Shown here in pieces: positions 33,831 through 42,265 of a stretch of DNA of 64,000 bases. The stretch spans positions 1,240,001 to 1,304,000 of the forward strand of contig NZ_CP053344.1 of NCBI RefSeq assembly GCF_013113715.1, in the 5' to 3' direction. The notes under the pieces were generated by a model. It saw only the letters and a list, made by a program, of their open reading frames with translations, had not been told where the DNA came from and searched no databases. How positions within the stretch are numbered: position 1 is the stretch's first letter; the number at the start of each line of letters is the position of its first letter. A program made the translations under genes and the position numbers. The DNA is from Herbiconiux sp. SALV-R1. GTDB lineage: Bacteria > Actinomycetota > Actinomycetes > Actinomycetales > Microbacteriaceae.

Positions 33831-35188
33831 GCGCCGAGCTGCGCGAACGCCTCCTCGATCACCGCGAGGGCGTCGAGAAGCAGCTCGTCGCTGATGGCGA
33901 GGCTCGGCAGGAAGCGCAGCACGTTGCCGTAGGTTCCGGCGTTCAGCAGCAGCACACCGTGCTGCGCCGCGTACGCCACGACGGCGCTCACGGCCTCGGC
34001 GTTCGGCGCCTTGGTGGTGCCGGCGGTGCCGGGCTGCACGAGCTCGATGGCCACCATCGCGCCGATGCCGCGGATCTCGCCCACGATGTCGTAGCGGTCG
34101 GCGAGCTTCTGCAGCCCCTCGACGAGCACGCGCTCGATGCGGCGGGCCGACTCGAAGCCCTCGCCGGTCTCGAGCTGCTCGAACACGGCGATCGCCGCCG
34201 CAGCCGCGACGGGGTTGCCGCCGAAGGTGCCGCCGAGGCCGCCGGGCTGGGCGGAGTCCATGATCTCGGCGCGGCCCGTGACACCGGCGAGCGGCAGGCC
34301 ACCCGCGATGCCCTTGGCGCTCAGCACCATGTCGGGCACGAGCCCGAAGTGCTCGCTGGCGAACCAGGCGCCGGTGCGGGCCATGCCGCTCTGGATCTCG
34401 TCGGCGATGAACACGATGCCCTCGGCCGTGCACCACTCCTGCAGCGCGGGAAGGTAGCCCTCCGCGGGAACGACGAAGCCGCCCTCGCCCTGGATGGGCT
34501 CGACCACGAGGCAGGCGAGGTCGGAGGCGCCGACCGTCTTCTCGAGGTACGCGATGGTGCGCGCGGCCGCCTCGGCCCCCGACAGACCGTCGTGGTAGGG
34601 GTAGGAGTTCGGGGCGCGGTAGACGTCGCCGGCGAAGGGCCCGAAGCCGGTGGCGTAGGGTGCCGCCTTGAAGTTCATGGCCATCGTGAGGTTGGTGCGG
34701 CCGTGGTAAGCGTGCTCGAGCACGGCGACCCCGGCGCGGCGGGTGTGCTTGCGCGCGATCTTCACGGCGTTCTCCACCGCCTCGGCGCCCGAGTTCACGA
34801 GCACGGTGCGCTTCGCGAAGTCACCGGGGGTGTGCTCGGCGAGCAGCTCGGCCACCCGCACGTACTCCTCGTACGGGGTGATGGTGAACAGCGTGTGGGT
34901 GACGTCACCCAGCTGCTCGGCCGCCGCGGCCACCACGGCGGCGTCGGTGTGGCCGATGGTGGTGACGCCGATGCCGGCGCCCAGGTCGATGAACTGGTTG
35001 CCGTCGACGTCGACGATGATCGCACCGTGCGCCTTCTGGATGTAGACGGGAAGCGCGCTCGACACCCCCGGCGGCACGACGGCGAGGCGTCGTCGCTGCA
35101 GCTCCTCCGACTTCGGACCGGGGATCGCGGTCACGATCTTCCGCTCCTGGGGAACCGAGAGAAGCTGGGCGTCGAGGGTGTCAGTCAT
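33827..35188 (-). CDS. gabT: 4-aminobutyrate--2-oxoglutarate transaminase
   Basis: A 453-residue class III aminotransferase of the GabT group. Motifs: VNSGAEAVENAVKIARKHT near residue 119, LEHAYHGRTNLTMAMN near residue 144, VVEPIQGEGGFVVP, IADEIQSGMARTG and LSAKGIAGGLPLAGV with the PLP Lys. The GEGG and IQSGMARTG blocks separate GabT from the class III enzyme at 11.7-13.1 kb. It converts GABA to succinate semialdehyde, the final transamination of putrescine degradation. A succinate-semialdehyde dehydrogenase gene is not in the window. Transcription may start from TAGACT at 35198-35203 on the minus strand, with GGAG close to the ATG. Confidence 0.93.
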   Translation of the reverse strand: MTDTLDAQLLSVPQERKIVTAIPGPKSEELQRRRLAVVPPGVSSALPVYIQKAHGAIIVDVDGNQFIDLGAGIGVTTIGHTDAAVVAAAAEQLGDVTHTLFTITPYEEYVRVAELLAEHTPGDFAKRTVLVNSGAEAVENAVKIARKHTRRAGVAVLEHAYHGRTNLTMAMNFKAAPYATGFGPFAGDVYRAPNSYPYHDGLSGAEAAARTIAYLEKTVGASDLACLVVEPIQGEGGFVVPAEGYLPALQEWCTAEGIVFIADEIQSGMARTGAWFASEHFGLVPDMVLSAKGIAGGLPLAGVTGRAEIMDSAQPGGLGGTFGGNPVAAAAAIAVFEQLETGEGFESARRIERVLVEGLQKLADRYDIVGEIRGIGAMVAIELVQPGTAGTTKAPNAEAVSAVVAYAAQHGVLLLNAGTYGNVLRFLPSLAISDELLLDALAVIEEAFAQLGA

Positions 35189-35228
35189 AGTGCTCCAAGT
35201 CTAGATCGGCGCCCGAAGCGGCGACGGC

Positions 35229-35234
35229 TAGCAT
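35229..35234 (+). promoter_or_regulatory. -10 box (TAGCAT) of the OsmC gene
   Basis: TAGCAT ends 6 nt before the GTG at 35241 and no Shine-Dalgarno sequence intervenes, so the mRNA is probably leaderless. Confidence 0.5.
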
Positions 35235-35240
35235 GGCCGT

Positions 35241-35714
35241 GTGAATCGTGAGCATCACTACAGGGTGGATGTGGCCTGGCTCGGCAATCGCGGCAGCGGC
35301 ACGAGCGGCTACCGCGACTACGGCCGCACCAGCGAGGTGACGGCGGAGGGCAAGCATCCCATCGCCGCCTCCGCCGACCGCACCTTCCACGGCGAGGCCG
35401 ACCGCTGGAACCCCGAGGAGTTCCTGCTGGCAGCCCTCGCCGAGTGCCACATGCTCTCCTTCCTGCACGTCGCCGTGAAGCACGGGGTCGTGGTCACCGC
35501 GTACCGCGACGAGGCCGAAGGCACGATGGAGCAGGAGGGCGAGGGCGGCCGCTTCACCTCGGTGACGCTGCGCCCCGTGGTCACCACGGAGGCCCCGGTC
35601 GACCCCGAGGAGTTTGCAGCCATGCACCACGAGGCGAGCGCGGTGTGCTTCATCGCGAACTCGGTGAACTTCCCGGTGCACCACGAGCCCACCGCGGTGG
35701 TCGATGCCGGCTGA
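35241..35714 (+). CDS. OsmC/Ohr-family peroxide-related protein
   Basis: A 157-residue OsmC-type protein. The two redox cysteines are in AECHMLSFLHVAVKHG (about residue 70) and HHEASAVCFIANSVNFPV (about residue 135), with the conserved Glu and Arg region around WNPEEFLLAAL. The family reduces organic hydroperoxides using a dithiol. The GTG start agrees with a TAGCAT box 6 nt upstream. It overlaps the following hypothetical gene by 11 nt and is divergent from gabT. Confidence 0.9.
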   Translation: MNREHHYRVDVAWLGNRGSGTSGYRDYGRTSEVTAEGKHPIAASADRTFHGEADRWNPEEFLLAALAECHMLSFLHVAVKHGVVVTAYRDEAEGTMEQEGEGGRFTSVTLRPVVTTEAPVDPEEFAAMHHEASAVCFIANSVNFPVHHEPTAVVDAG

Positions 35715-36141
35715 TCGGCCGCACGCGCAGCCGGTCGCGCTGTACCTCAGCGGGCGCACCCTGCGCGGGTCGCTCGGCGAGGCCTTCCGCCGCGACGCAC
35801 TCGCGCGGTTCGCGCAGAGCTACGGGGATTCGGATGCGCGCGCCCACGTCGCCCTGGCCCGCACCGTCGAACTCACCGCGGTCGCCGTGACCCGAACCGG
35901 CCCGGTGCGCCTCGAGGTGGGTGTCGCCGACCCGGCGTTCCGGTCGTTCCTCGACCCGGAGGCTGCCCGTCGGCCGACCGCCGTCGGCGGCGAGCAGACC
36001 TTCACCGTCGACGTCGACGCCCTCCCCGGCCTCCGCCCGCTCTCGGGCCCGCCGGGGGTCGACACCTCGCGTCACGCCGTCGTGCGGGTGGAGTCGGCCG
36101 AGCGGCTCGAGCTGCGGGTCACCGTCATCCCTCCGGACTGA
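35704..36141 (+). CDS. Conserved-looking hypothetical protein
   Basis: A 145-residue soluble protein with no domain I recognise. It is rich in Val, Arg and Ala, begins MPADRPHAQPVALYLSGRTLRGS and alternates hydrophobic beta-like strands (VELTAVAVTRTGPVRLEVGVAD, HAVVRVESAERLELRVTVI). It has no signal peptide or membrane segment. It starts within the OsmC gene (11-nt overlap) and its last 17 nt overlap the end of the convergent GH76 gene. Codon use is normal for the window, so it is probably real. Confidence 0.6.
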   Translation: MPADRPHAQPVALYLSGRTLRGSLGEAFRRDALARFAQSYGDSDARAHVALARTVELTAVAVTRTGPVRLEVGVADPAFRSFLDPEAARRPTAVGGEQTFTVDVDALPGLRPLSGPPGVDTSRHAVVRVESAERLELRVTVIPPD

Positions 36142-37207
36142 GCGCCTCCAGGCGCGCCCGCACCTCGAGCGCCATCGTCGCGCTCAGCTGGGTGGAGAGG
36201 AACGTCCGCGCCGGGGGAGGAGCACCCCACACGTCGGCCGCACGAAGACCGGCGGATGCGCGCATCCCCGACCACAGGGCATCCGTGGTGTCGCGCACGA
36301 AGCCGGCGAGCATCCGGTGGTCGTTTGACGCGGACGGGAGGAGGGGCACGAGCTCGCCGAGGTAGCGCACGAACACACCCTTGAACAGGCCGACGTCGCC
36401 GCCCGCCCGCTGGTCGAACCGCGAGTTCTCCGAGTCGATGACGCCCGACGGGGCGAGCCGACGCACCGCCGTGACCGCGGTGCGCACCGCGGCGTCGAGC
36501 GGCTCGGTGCGTCCCGAGCCGCGGTACTGCTCGACGAGCGCACCGATGTAGAGGCCCTGGCAGTAGCTGAACACCCAGTCGGTGTCGATCGCGCCGTCGC
36601 CGAGGCGGTTCACGCCGTCGAAGACCAGCCCGCTGCCCGGGTCGACGAGCCCCGCGTCGTCGAACCAGCGCAGCGTCGCGGCCGCGTAGTCGCCGAACTC
36701 GCGCGCACCGGTGAGCGCGCCGAGGCGCGCCGAGAGGAGGGCGAAGGTGCCGTTCGAGGGCGCGTTCTTGTACTGCAACTGCTGCACCCGCCACGGCACG
36801 CCGGCGGTGCCCGAGGCCTGCCAGCCGGCGCGCTGGATGTGGCGCCAGAGCGCGATCGCGTCGTCGAGACAGCGGGCATCGCCCGAGGCGCGGTGCAGCC
36901 GCAGCAGGGCGATGCCGAGCCAGCCCATGTCGTCGAAGTAGTCGTTGAACAGGCCCCGGTTGCGCCGGAGCAGCGCGGTGCGCACGCGCAGGGCGCTCGC
37001 CAGCCACAGCGGGTCGCCCGTGCGCTCGAAGGCGTCGACCCGCACCTCGATGAGGTGCGCCCGCCACCAGTAGTTCAGGGTCGCGGCGTCACGCAGGCGG
37101 AACGGTGAGGTGTTGCGCCACCCGGGCCAGAGCGGGCGAGGGCCGAACAGGCGGGTGAGGGCATGCTGGGCGGCATCGGCCCGAGCATCCCACCCCCGAG
37201 CCGTCAT
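36125..37207 (-). CDS. Glycoside hydrolase family 76 protein (alpha-1,6-mannanase-like)
   Basis: A 360-residue protein with the (alpha/alpha)6-barrel pattern of GH76, which cleaves alpha-1,6-linked mannan. The adjacent acidic pair expected to be catalytic is in FNDYFDDMGWLGIALLRL near residue 90. Further family blocks are YKNAPSNGTFALLSARLG and TDWVFSYCQGLYIGALVE. The start at 37207 follows a TACTCT box by 6 nt. No signal peptide is visible from this or the upstream in-frame ATG, which is unusual for an enzyme acting on a wall or external polymer. It may act on internalised oligosaccharides or on lipid-linked precursors. Confidence 0.85.
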   Translation of the reverse strand: MTARGWDARADAAQHALTRLFGPRPLWPGWRNTSPFRLRDAATLNYWWRAHLIEVRVDAFERTGDPLWLASALRVRTALLRRNRGLFNDYFDDMGWLGIALLRLHRASGDARCLDDAIALWRHIQRAGWQASGTAGVPWRVQQLQYKNAPSNGTFALLSARLGALTGAREFGDYAAATLRWFDDAGLVDPGSGLVFDGVNRLGDGAIDTDWVFSYCQGLYIGALVEQYRGSGRTEPLDAAVRTAVTAVRRLAPSGVIDSENSRFDQRAGGDVGLFKGVFVRYLGELVPLLPSASNDHRMLAGFVRDTTDALWSGMRASAGLRAADVWGAPPPARTFLSTQLSATMALEVRARLEALSPEG

Positions 37208-37213
37208 GCTCCG

Positions 37214-37219
37214 AGAGTA
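37214..37219 (-). promoter_or_regulatory. -10 box (TACTCT) of the GH76 gene
   Basis: On the minus strand TACTCT ends 6 nt before the ATG at 37207, supporting that start and a leaderless mRNA. Confidence 0.45.
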
Positions 37220-37262
37220 GCCTCCGGTCGCCAATTCGGCTCCGATGCACTTGACTGAGCGC

Positions 37263-38645
37263 ATGGCAGCACCCAGCACCCCTCAGCAGCGACTCGTGCT
37301 GACGGTCGCCATCCTCTCGGCGTTCGTGTCGTTCCTCGATGCGACGGTCATCAATGTGGCGCTGCCCGCCATCAGCCGCGACCTCGGCGGAGAGCTGTCG
37401 GCGCAGCAGTGGGTGGTCGACGCGTACCTGCTCACGCTCGGGGCCGTCATCCTGCTCGCCGGGTCGCTCTCCGACGTGTTCGGCCGCAAGAAGGTGCTGC
37501 TGGTCGGGCTCGTCGGCTTCGGCGTCACGTCACTCCTGTGCGCCTTCGCGCCCACCATCGAGTTCCTCATCGTGTCGCGGGGGCTGCAGGGTGTCGCCGG
37601 GGCGCTGCTCGTGCCGAGCTCGCTCGCGCTCATCCTCGCCACCTTCTCGGGGCCGCCGCAGGCGCGCGCCATCGGCACCTGGACGGCGTTCACCAGCGTC
37701 GCCAACATCGCCGGCCCCATCCTCGGCGGCGTGCTCGTCGACCAGCTCTCCTGGCGGCTCGTGTTCGGCATCAACGTGCTGCCCATCGTCGTCACCGTCG
37801 TGCTGCTGGCGAGGCTCGACTCCGACGCGCACCACGCGCCGGGCGCCCGGGTCGACGTGCTGGGCGCCGTGCTCGGCGTCGTCGGCCTCGGCCTCCCCGT
37901 CTTCGCCCTCATCGAGCAGGTGAACTTCGGATGGGGGTCGCCGGTCGTCTTCGTCCCCCTGGTCGTCGGGGTGGTCGCCCTGGTGCTGTTCGTCGTGCAC
38001 GAGCGCCGGGCCCCGCAGCCGATGCTGCCGCTGTCGCTGTTCCGGGTGCGCAACTTCTCGGTGGGGAACGTGTCGACCTTCCTCATCTACGGTGCGCTCT
38101 CGCTCGGCTTCTTCAGCGTCGCCGTGTTCCTGCAGCAGGTGGCCGGGTACAGCGCGACCGAGGCGGGGTTCGCGATGATTCCGACGAGCATCCTGCTCAT
38201 CGGGCTGTCGAGCCTGTTCGGGAGGCTCAGCGGGCGGCTCGGGCCGCGCCTGTTCATGACCGTCGGCCCGCTGCTGGCCGGCGGCGGGTTCTTCCTCATG
38301 CTCCGCTTCGACGACACCGCCGACTACCTCACCCAGGTGCTCCCGGCCGTCGTGGTGTTCGGCCTCGGCATGGCCATCACCGTGGCGCCGCTCACGAGCG
38401 CCATCCTCGGTGCCATCGAGCCCGCCCGCTCGGGCATCGCCTCGGCCGTGAACAACGCGGTCTCGCGGGTGGCCGGACTCATCTCGGTGGCGCTCGCGAG
38501 CGTCGTGGCGGGTTCGGTCGTGCTCGACCTGGCGGGCTTCCACCGGGTGGTGCTGGTGACCGCTGTATTCTTCGTGGCGGGCGCTCTGGTCTCCTTCGCG
38601 GGCATCCGCAACCCCGCCCCGGCCTCCCAGGCTGCGGTCAGCTAG
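37263..38645 (+). CDS. MFS transporter, DHA2 (EmrB/QacA) drug-exporter family
   Basis: A 460-residue permease with about fourteen predicted helices, typical of the DHA2 branch. The first loop reads FLDATVINVALPAISRDL, followed by WVVDAYLLTLGAVILLAGSLSDVFGRKK (motif A) and SRGLQGVAGALLVPSSLALI (motif B/C region). Family members use the proton gradient to expel hydrophobic drugs. The ATG at 37263 is preferred; an in-frame ATG at 37245 would add six residues. No local regulator gene is present, so the substrate cannot be guessed. Confidence 0.9.
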   Translation: MAAPSTPQQRLVLTVAILSAFVSFLDATVINVALPAISRDLGGELSAQQWVVDAYLLTLGAVILLAGSLSDVFGRKKVLLVGLVGFGVTSLLCAFAPTIEFLIVSRGLQGVAGALLVPSSLALILATFSGPPQARAIGTWTAFTSVANIAGPILGGVLVDQLSWRLVFGINVLPIVVTVVLLARLDSDAHHAPGARVDVLGAVLGVVGLGLPVFALIEQVNFGWGSPVVFVPLVVGVVALVLFVVHERRAPQPMLPLSLFRVRNFSVGNVSTFLIYGALSLGFFSVAVFLQQVAGYSATEAGFAMIPTSILLIGLSSLFGRLSGRLGPRLFMTVGPLLAGGGFFLMLRFDDTADYLTQVLPAVVVFGLGMAITVAPLTSAILGAIEPARSGIASAVNNAVSRVAGLISVALASVVAGSVVLDLAGFHRVVLVTAVFFVAGALVSFAGIRNPAPASQAAVS

Positions 38646-38702
38646 CTGCAAGGGGGGTCGACCAGACTGAACCCCTCCCCCCGACTCTCACGAAGAGGAA
38701 CC

Positions 38703-39686
38703 ATGCGCAGAATCCCTGCACTCGCCGTCGCGGTCGCCGCCGCCTCCCTGCTGCTGGCCGGCTGCACGTCGAACGACGCCGCCGGGTCGACCGACAGCGC
38801 CACCAACGCCGCCGACTCGAGCGCCTGCGCCACCGACGGCAGCGCGTCGAAGGCCGTCACCGTCACGGGTGACTTCGGTGCCGCGCCCACCACGAGCTTC
38901 CAGGGTCCGCTCACCGTCGACTCCACTGAGCGCACCGTCGTGAGCGAGGGCGACGGCGAGGCGCTCGAGACCGGGTCGCTCGCCACCATCGACTTCACCA
39001 TCTACAACGGCACCACGGGCGACAAGGCGTTCTCGACGCTCGACGAGGGCGGCACGCAGCTGCAGCTCACCGTCGACGCCACGCAGTACATCCCCGGCAT
39101 CGTGCAGGCCGTGAACTGCGCCACCGTGGGCTCGCGCGTGGTCGCGGTCATCCCGCCCGCCGACGCCTTCGGCGACACCGGCAACCAGTCGCTCGGCATC
39201 GGCGCCGACGACTCCATGGTCATGGTCGCCGACATCGAGGCGATCGTGCCCACCCGCGCCGAGGGCGTCGACCAGCCCGCGCAAGACGGCTTCCCCTCGG
39301 TCACGCTCGACGACTCCGGCGCGCCCACCGTGTCGATCCCGTCGACGGATGCTCCCGCCGAGCTCAAGACCGAGGTGCTGAAGAAGGGCGACGGCCCGGT
39401 CGTCGGCGACGGCGACAGCGTCACCGTGCAGTACCAGGGCGTCATCTGGGGCAGCGGCCAGGTCTTCGACCAGAGCTGGGGCCAGGGCGGCCCGCGCACC
39501 TTCCAGACCACGGGTGTGGTCAGCGGCTTCGCCGCGGCGATGATCGGTCAGACGGTCGGCTCGCAGGTGCTCGTCATCATCCCGCCCGACCAGGGCTACG
39601 GCTCCGAGGGCAACTCGGCGGCCGGCATCTCGGGCACCGACACCCTCGTGTTCGTGATCGACATCCTGGCCACCGCCTCCGCCTAG
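38703..39686 (+). CDS. Lipoprotein with two FKBP-type peptidyl-prolyl isomerase domains
   Basis: A 327-residue exported lipoprotein with signal peptide and lipobox LLLAGC (Cys21). Two FKBP-like domains follow. The first, about residues 75-185, has SLATIDFTIYNG and VIPPADAFG and is divergent. The second, about 220-325, has the full pattern VTVQYQGVIWGSGQVFDQSWGQGGPRTF, SGFAAAMIGQTVGSQVLVIIPPDQGYG and TLVFVIDIL. It should assist folding of exported proteins at the membrane surface. A GAAGAGG Shine-Dalgarno sequence precedes the ATG. A large hairpin follows before dxr. Confidence 0.9.
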   Translation: MRRIPALAVAVAAASLLLAGCTSNDAAGSTDSATNAADSSACATDGSASKAVTVTGDFGAAPTTSFQGPLTVDSTERTVVSEGDGEALETGSLATIDFTIYNGTTGDKAFSTLDEGGTQLQLTVDATQYIPGIVQAVNCATVGSRVVAVIPPADAFGDTGNQSLGIGADDSMVMVADIEAIVPTRAEGVDQPAQDGFPSVTLDDSGAPTVSIPSTDAPAELKTEVLKKGDGPVVGDGDSVTVQYQGVIWGSGQVFDQSWGQGGPRTFQTTGVVSGFAAAMIGQTVGSQVLVIIPPDQGYGSEGNSAAGISGTDTLVFVIDILATASA

Positions 39687-39696
39687 CCCGCGCGCA

Positions 39697-39721
39697 GCCG
39701 CCCTCCCCTGGGGAGGGCGGC
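39697..39721 (+). terminator. Very stable 25-nt hairpin between the FKBP gene and dxr
   Basis: Arms GCCGCCCTCCCC and GGGGAGGGCGGC are perfectly complementary around a single T. It lies 11 nt after the FKBP stop and 2 nt before the GGGAGGA Shine-Dalgarno sequence of dxr. No T-tract follows. It may terminate transcription or affect dxr translation. Confidence 0.55.
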
Positions 39722-39737
39722 GTGGGAGGATGGGGGC

Positions 39738-40823
39738 GTGCGACGCGTCATCATCCTCGGCTCCACCGGTTCCATCGGCGTTCAGGCGCTCGACGTCATC
39801 AGGGCGAACCCCGAAGGGTTCGAGGTGGTGGGGCTCGTCGCGGGCAGCAACCGCGAGGCGCTCGACGCTCAGGCGGCGGAGTTCGGCGTGGCCGACACCG
39901 GCCTCGGCGAGCTCGAGGCCGAGCAGCTGGTGCGCGACATCGACGCCGACGTCGTGCTGAACGGCATCACCGGGTCGGTGGGGCTCGGCCCCACCCTCGC
40001 CACCCTCGAGGCCGGCCGCGTGCTCGCGCTGGCCAACAAGGAGAGCCTGATCGTCGGCGGCGACCTGGTGAAGAGCGTCGCGCGGCCGGGGCAGATCGTG
40101 CCCGTCGACTCCGAGCACTCCGCCATCGCGCAGGCGCTGCGGTCGGGTACGACGGGCGAGGTGTCCCGGCTCGTGCTCACGGCATCCGGTGGCCCCTTCC
40201 GCGGCCGGAGCCGCGCCGAGATGGCGGGGGTGACACCGCGCGAGGCGCTCGCGCACCCTACCTGGGACATGGGGCTCGTGGTCACGACCAACTCGGCGAC
40301 CCTGGTGAACAAGGGGCTCGAGGTCATCGAGGCGCACCTGCTGTTCGACGTGGCGTTCTCCGACATCGAGGTCACCGTGCATCCGCAGTCGGTGGTGCAC
40401 TCGATGGTCGAGTTCGTCGACGGGTCGACCATCGCGCAGGCGTCGCCGCCCGACATGCGGCTCCCCATCGCGCTCGGCATCAACTGGCCGGCGCGGGTCG
40501 CGGGCGTCGGCGCCCCGATCGACTGGACCGCCTCGCACAGCTGGACCTTCGAGCCCCTCGACGACGAGGCCTTCCCGGCAGTGGAGCTCGCCAAGAAGGT
40601 GGGGCGCGCCGGCGGCAGCTACCCCGCCGTGTTCAACGCGGCCAACGAGCAGGCGGTGACGGCGTTCCACGCCGGACGCATCGGCTTCCTCGACATCGTC
40701 GACACGGTGGCGCGGGTGGTCGACCTGCATGAGATGCCGTCGGAGGAGGTCACCCGGGAGTCGCTCGCCGAGACCGAGCTCTGGGCGCGGGCGACGGCGG
40801 ATCGGCTCATCGCGGCGGCCTGA
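39738..40823 (+). CDS. dxr: 1-deoxy-D-xylulose 5-phosphate reductoisomerase
   Basis: A 361-residue enzyme of the non-mevalonate isoprenoid pathway, converting DXP to MEP with NADPH. The NADPH-binding start is VIILGSTGSIGVQALDVI, followed by ALANKESLIVGG near residue 98 and the metal/substrate loop PVDSEHSAIAQAL near residue 120 (Asp, Glu). The flexible loop is THE P-T-W-D-M-G segment (AHPTWDMG), and HPQSVVHSMVEF follows. The GTG start has GGGAGGA at good spacing. It is the first of the dxr-rip-ispG trio, a common actinobacterial arrangement. Confidence 0.96.
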   Translation: MRRVIILGSTGSIGVQALDVIRANPEGFEVVGLVAGSNREALDAQAAEFGVADTGLGELEAEQLVRDIDADVVLNGITGSVGLGPTLATLEAGRVLALANKESLIVGGDLVKSVARPGQIVPVDSEHSAIAQALRSGTTGEVSRLVLTASGGPFRGRSRAEMAGVTPREALAHPTWDMGLVVTTNSATLVNKGLEVIEAHLLFDVAFSDIEVTVHPQSVVHSMVEFVDGSTIAQASPPDMRLPIALGINWPARVAGVGAPIDWTASHSWTFEPLDDEAFPAVELAKKVGRAGGSYPAVFNAANEQAVTAFHAGRIGFLDIVDTVARVVDLHEMPSEEVTRESLAETELWARATADRLIAAA

Positions 40824-40888
40824 CGCGTTCTTGCCGAGTGCACATGCGGCGCCCAGCCTACGGTCAGCGCGGTGTCCGAGGCCCGGGG

Positions 40889-40894
40889 TAGTGT
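40889..40894 (+). promoter_or_regulatory. -10 box (TAGTGT) before the site-2 protease gene
   Basis: TAGTGT ends 6 nt before the GTG at 40901. The intervening bases CCTCCT are not a Shine-Dalgarno sequence, so leaderless initiation is likely. Confidence 0.5.
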
Positions 40895-40900
40895 CCTCCT

Positions 40901-42229
40901 GTGGAAACGGTCCTGCAGTTCATCCTCGGCGTGCTCATCGTCGCCGTCGGAGTCGCCATCTCGATCGGGCTGCACGAGGTCGGCCATCTGGTGCCCGCCA
41001 AGCTGTTCGGCATCAAGGTCACCCAGTACATGATCGGCTTCGGGCCGACGGTCTTCTCCCGCCGCCGCGGCGAGACGGAGTACGGCCTGAAGGCCATCCC
41101 GCTCGGCGGCTACGTCTCGATGATCGGCATGTTCCCGCCGCGGGGAGCCGGCGCCAAGGCCCGGGCGAACAGCACCGGGTTCTTCCAGTCGATGGTGCAG
41201 GATGCACGCGACCAGTCCCAGGAGTCCATCGGCGACGACGACGATCGCGCCTTCTACCGCAAGCCGGTGTGGCAGCGCATCATCGTCATGCTCGGCGGGC
41301 CGTTCATGAACCTCGTGCTCGCCGTCGTGTTCTTCTCCATCGTCGTCGTGGGCTTCGGCACGCTGCAGACCTCCACCACGGTCGGCAGCGTCTCGGCCTG
41401 CGTGCTGCCCGCCACGAGCGACCGCCAGAGCTGCGAGGCCGGCGACCAGGAGTCGCCGGGTGCCGCCGCGGGCCTGAAGCCGGGCGACAGGCTGGTGAGC
41501 CTCGACGGTGTCGCCATCACCTCGTGGGCCCAGTCGACCGACATCATCAAGAAGTCGTCGGGCGAGGCGCTCCCGCTCGTGGTCGAGCGCGACGGCCAGG
41601 AGGTCTCCCTCACGGTCACCCCGCTGCTCACCGAGCGCTACGTCACCGACGACGAGGGCGAGGTGGTGAAGAACGCCGACGGTACCTCCCAGACCCAGGA
41701 GGTGGGCTTCGTGGGCATCGGTGCCGCGCAGGAGCTGGTTCCGCAGCCCGTCACCTCCGTGCTGCCGATGGTGGGGGAGAACATCGCCGGCACCGCGGGC
41801 ATCGTGCTCAACCTGCCCCAGCGGCTGTACGACGTCGCGCAGGCGGCGTTCGGCTCGGAGGAGCGCGACATCAACGGCCCCATCAGCGTGGTGGGCGTCG
41901 GCCGCGTCGCGGGTGAGATCGCCTCGCTCGACTCGATCTCGATCGAGTCGAAGGCGGCGAGCCTGCTGGGCCTCCTCGGTTCGCTCAACATCGCGCTCTT
42001 CGTCATCAACCTGGTGCCGCTCACCCCGCTCGACGGCGGGCACGTGGTCTCGGCACTGTGGGAAGGCATCCGTCGCTTCTTCGCGAAGCTGTTCGGGCGC
42101 CGCGACCCGGGGCCGGTCGACGCGGCGAAGCTCATGCCGTTGACCTTCGCGGTCGTCATCCTGTTCGGCGGCATGACCGCGCTGCTGGTGTACGCCGACA
42201 TCGTGAAGCCGGTGAATATCTTCGGCTGA
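40901..42229 (+). CDS. rip: RIP-type site-2 zinc metalloprotease (RseP/Rip1 family)
   Basis: A 442-residue intramembrane protease of family M50. The zinc motif HEVGH is at residues 25-29 in the first helix. A central PDZ domain includes AAAGLKPGDRLVSLDGVAITSWA near residue 188. The third zinc ligand is in INLVPLTPLDGGHV near residue 370. It cuts anti-sigma factors or other membrane substrates; in mycobacteria Rip1 also affects envelope lipids. It lies between dxr and ispG, as in many actinobacteria. A long acidic insertion (SQESIGDDDDRAF) precedes the second helix. Confidence 0.94.
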   Translation: METVLQFILGVLIVAVGVAISIGLHEVGHLVPAKLFGIKVTQYMIGFGPTVFSRRRGETEYGLKAIPLGGYVSMIGMFPPRGAGAKARANSTGFFQSMVQDARDQSQESIGDDDDRAFYRKPVWQRIIVMLGGPFMNLVLAVVFFSIVVVGFGTLQTSTTVGSVSACVLPATSDRQSCEAGDQESPGAAAGLKPGDRLVSLDGVAITSWAQSTDIIKKSSGEALPLVVERDGQEVSLTVTPLLTERYVTDDEGEVVKNADGTSQTQEVGFVGIGAAQELVPQPVTSVLPMVGENIAGTAGIVLNLPQRLYDVAQAAFGSEERDINGPISVVGVGRVAGEIASLDSISIESKAASLLGLLGSLNIALFVINLVPLTPLDGGHVVSALWEGIRRFFAKLFGRRDPGPVDAAKLMPLTFAVVILFGGMTALLVYADIVKPVNIFG

Positions 42230-42253
42230 CGCCTGCCGTTCAGACAGCGGTTC

Positions 42254-42259
42254 TAGACT
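42254..42259 (+). promoter_or_regulatory. -10 box (TAGACT) before ispG
   Basis: TAGACT ends exactly 6 nt before the ispG GTG at 42266 with no Shine-Dalgarno sequence, consistent with a leaderless transcript. Confidence 0.5.
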
Positions 42260-42265
42260 GAATCC

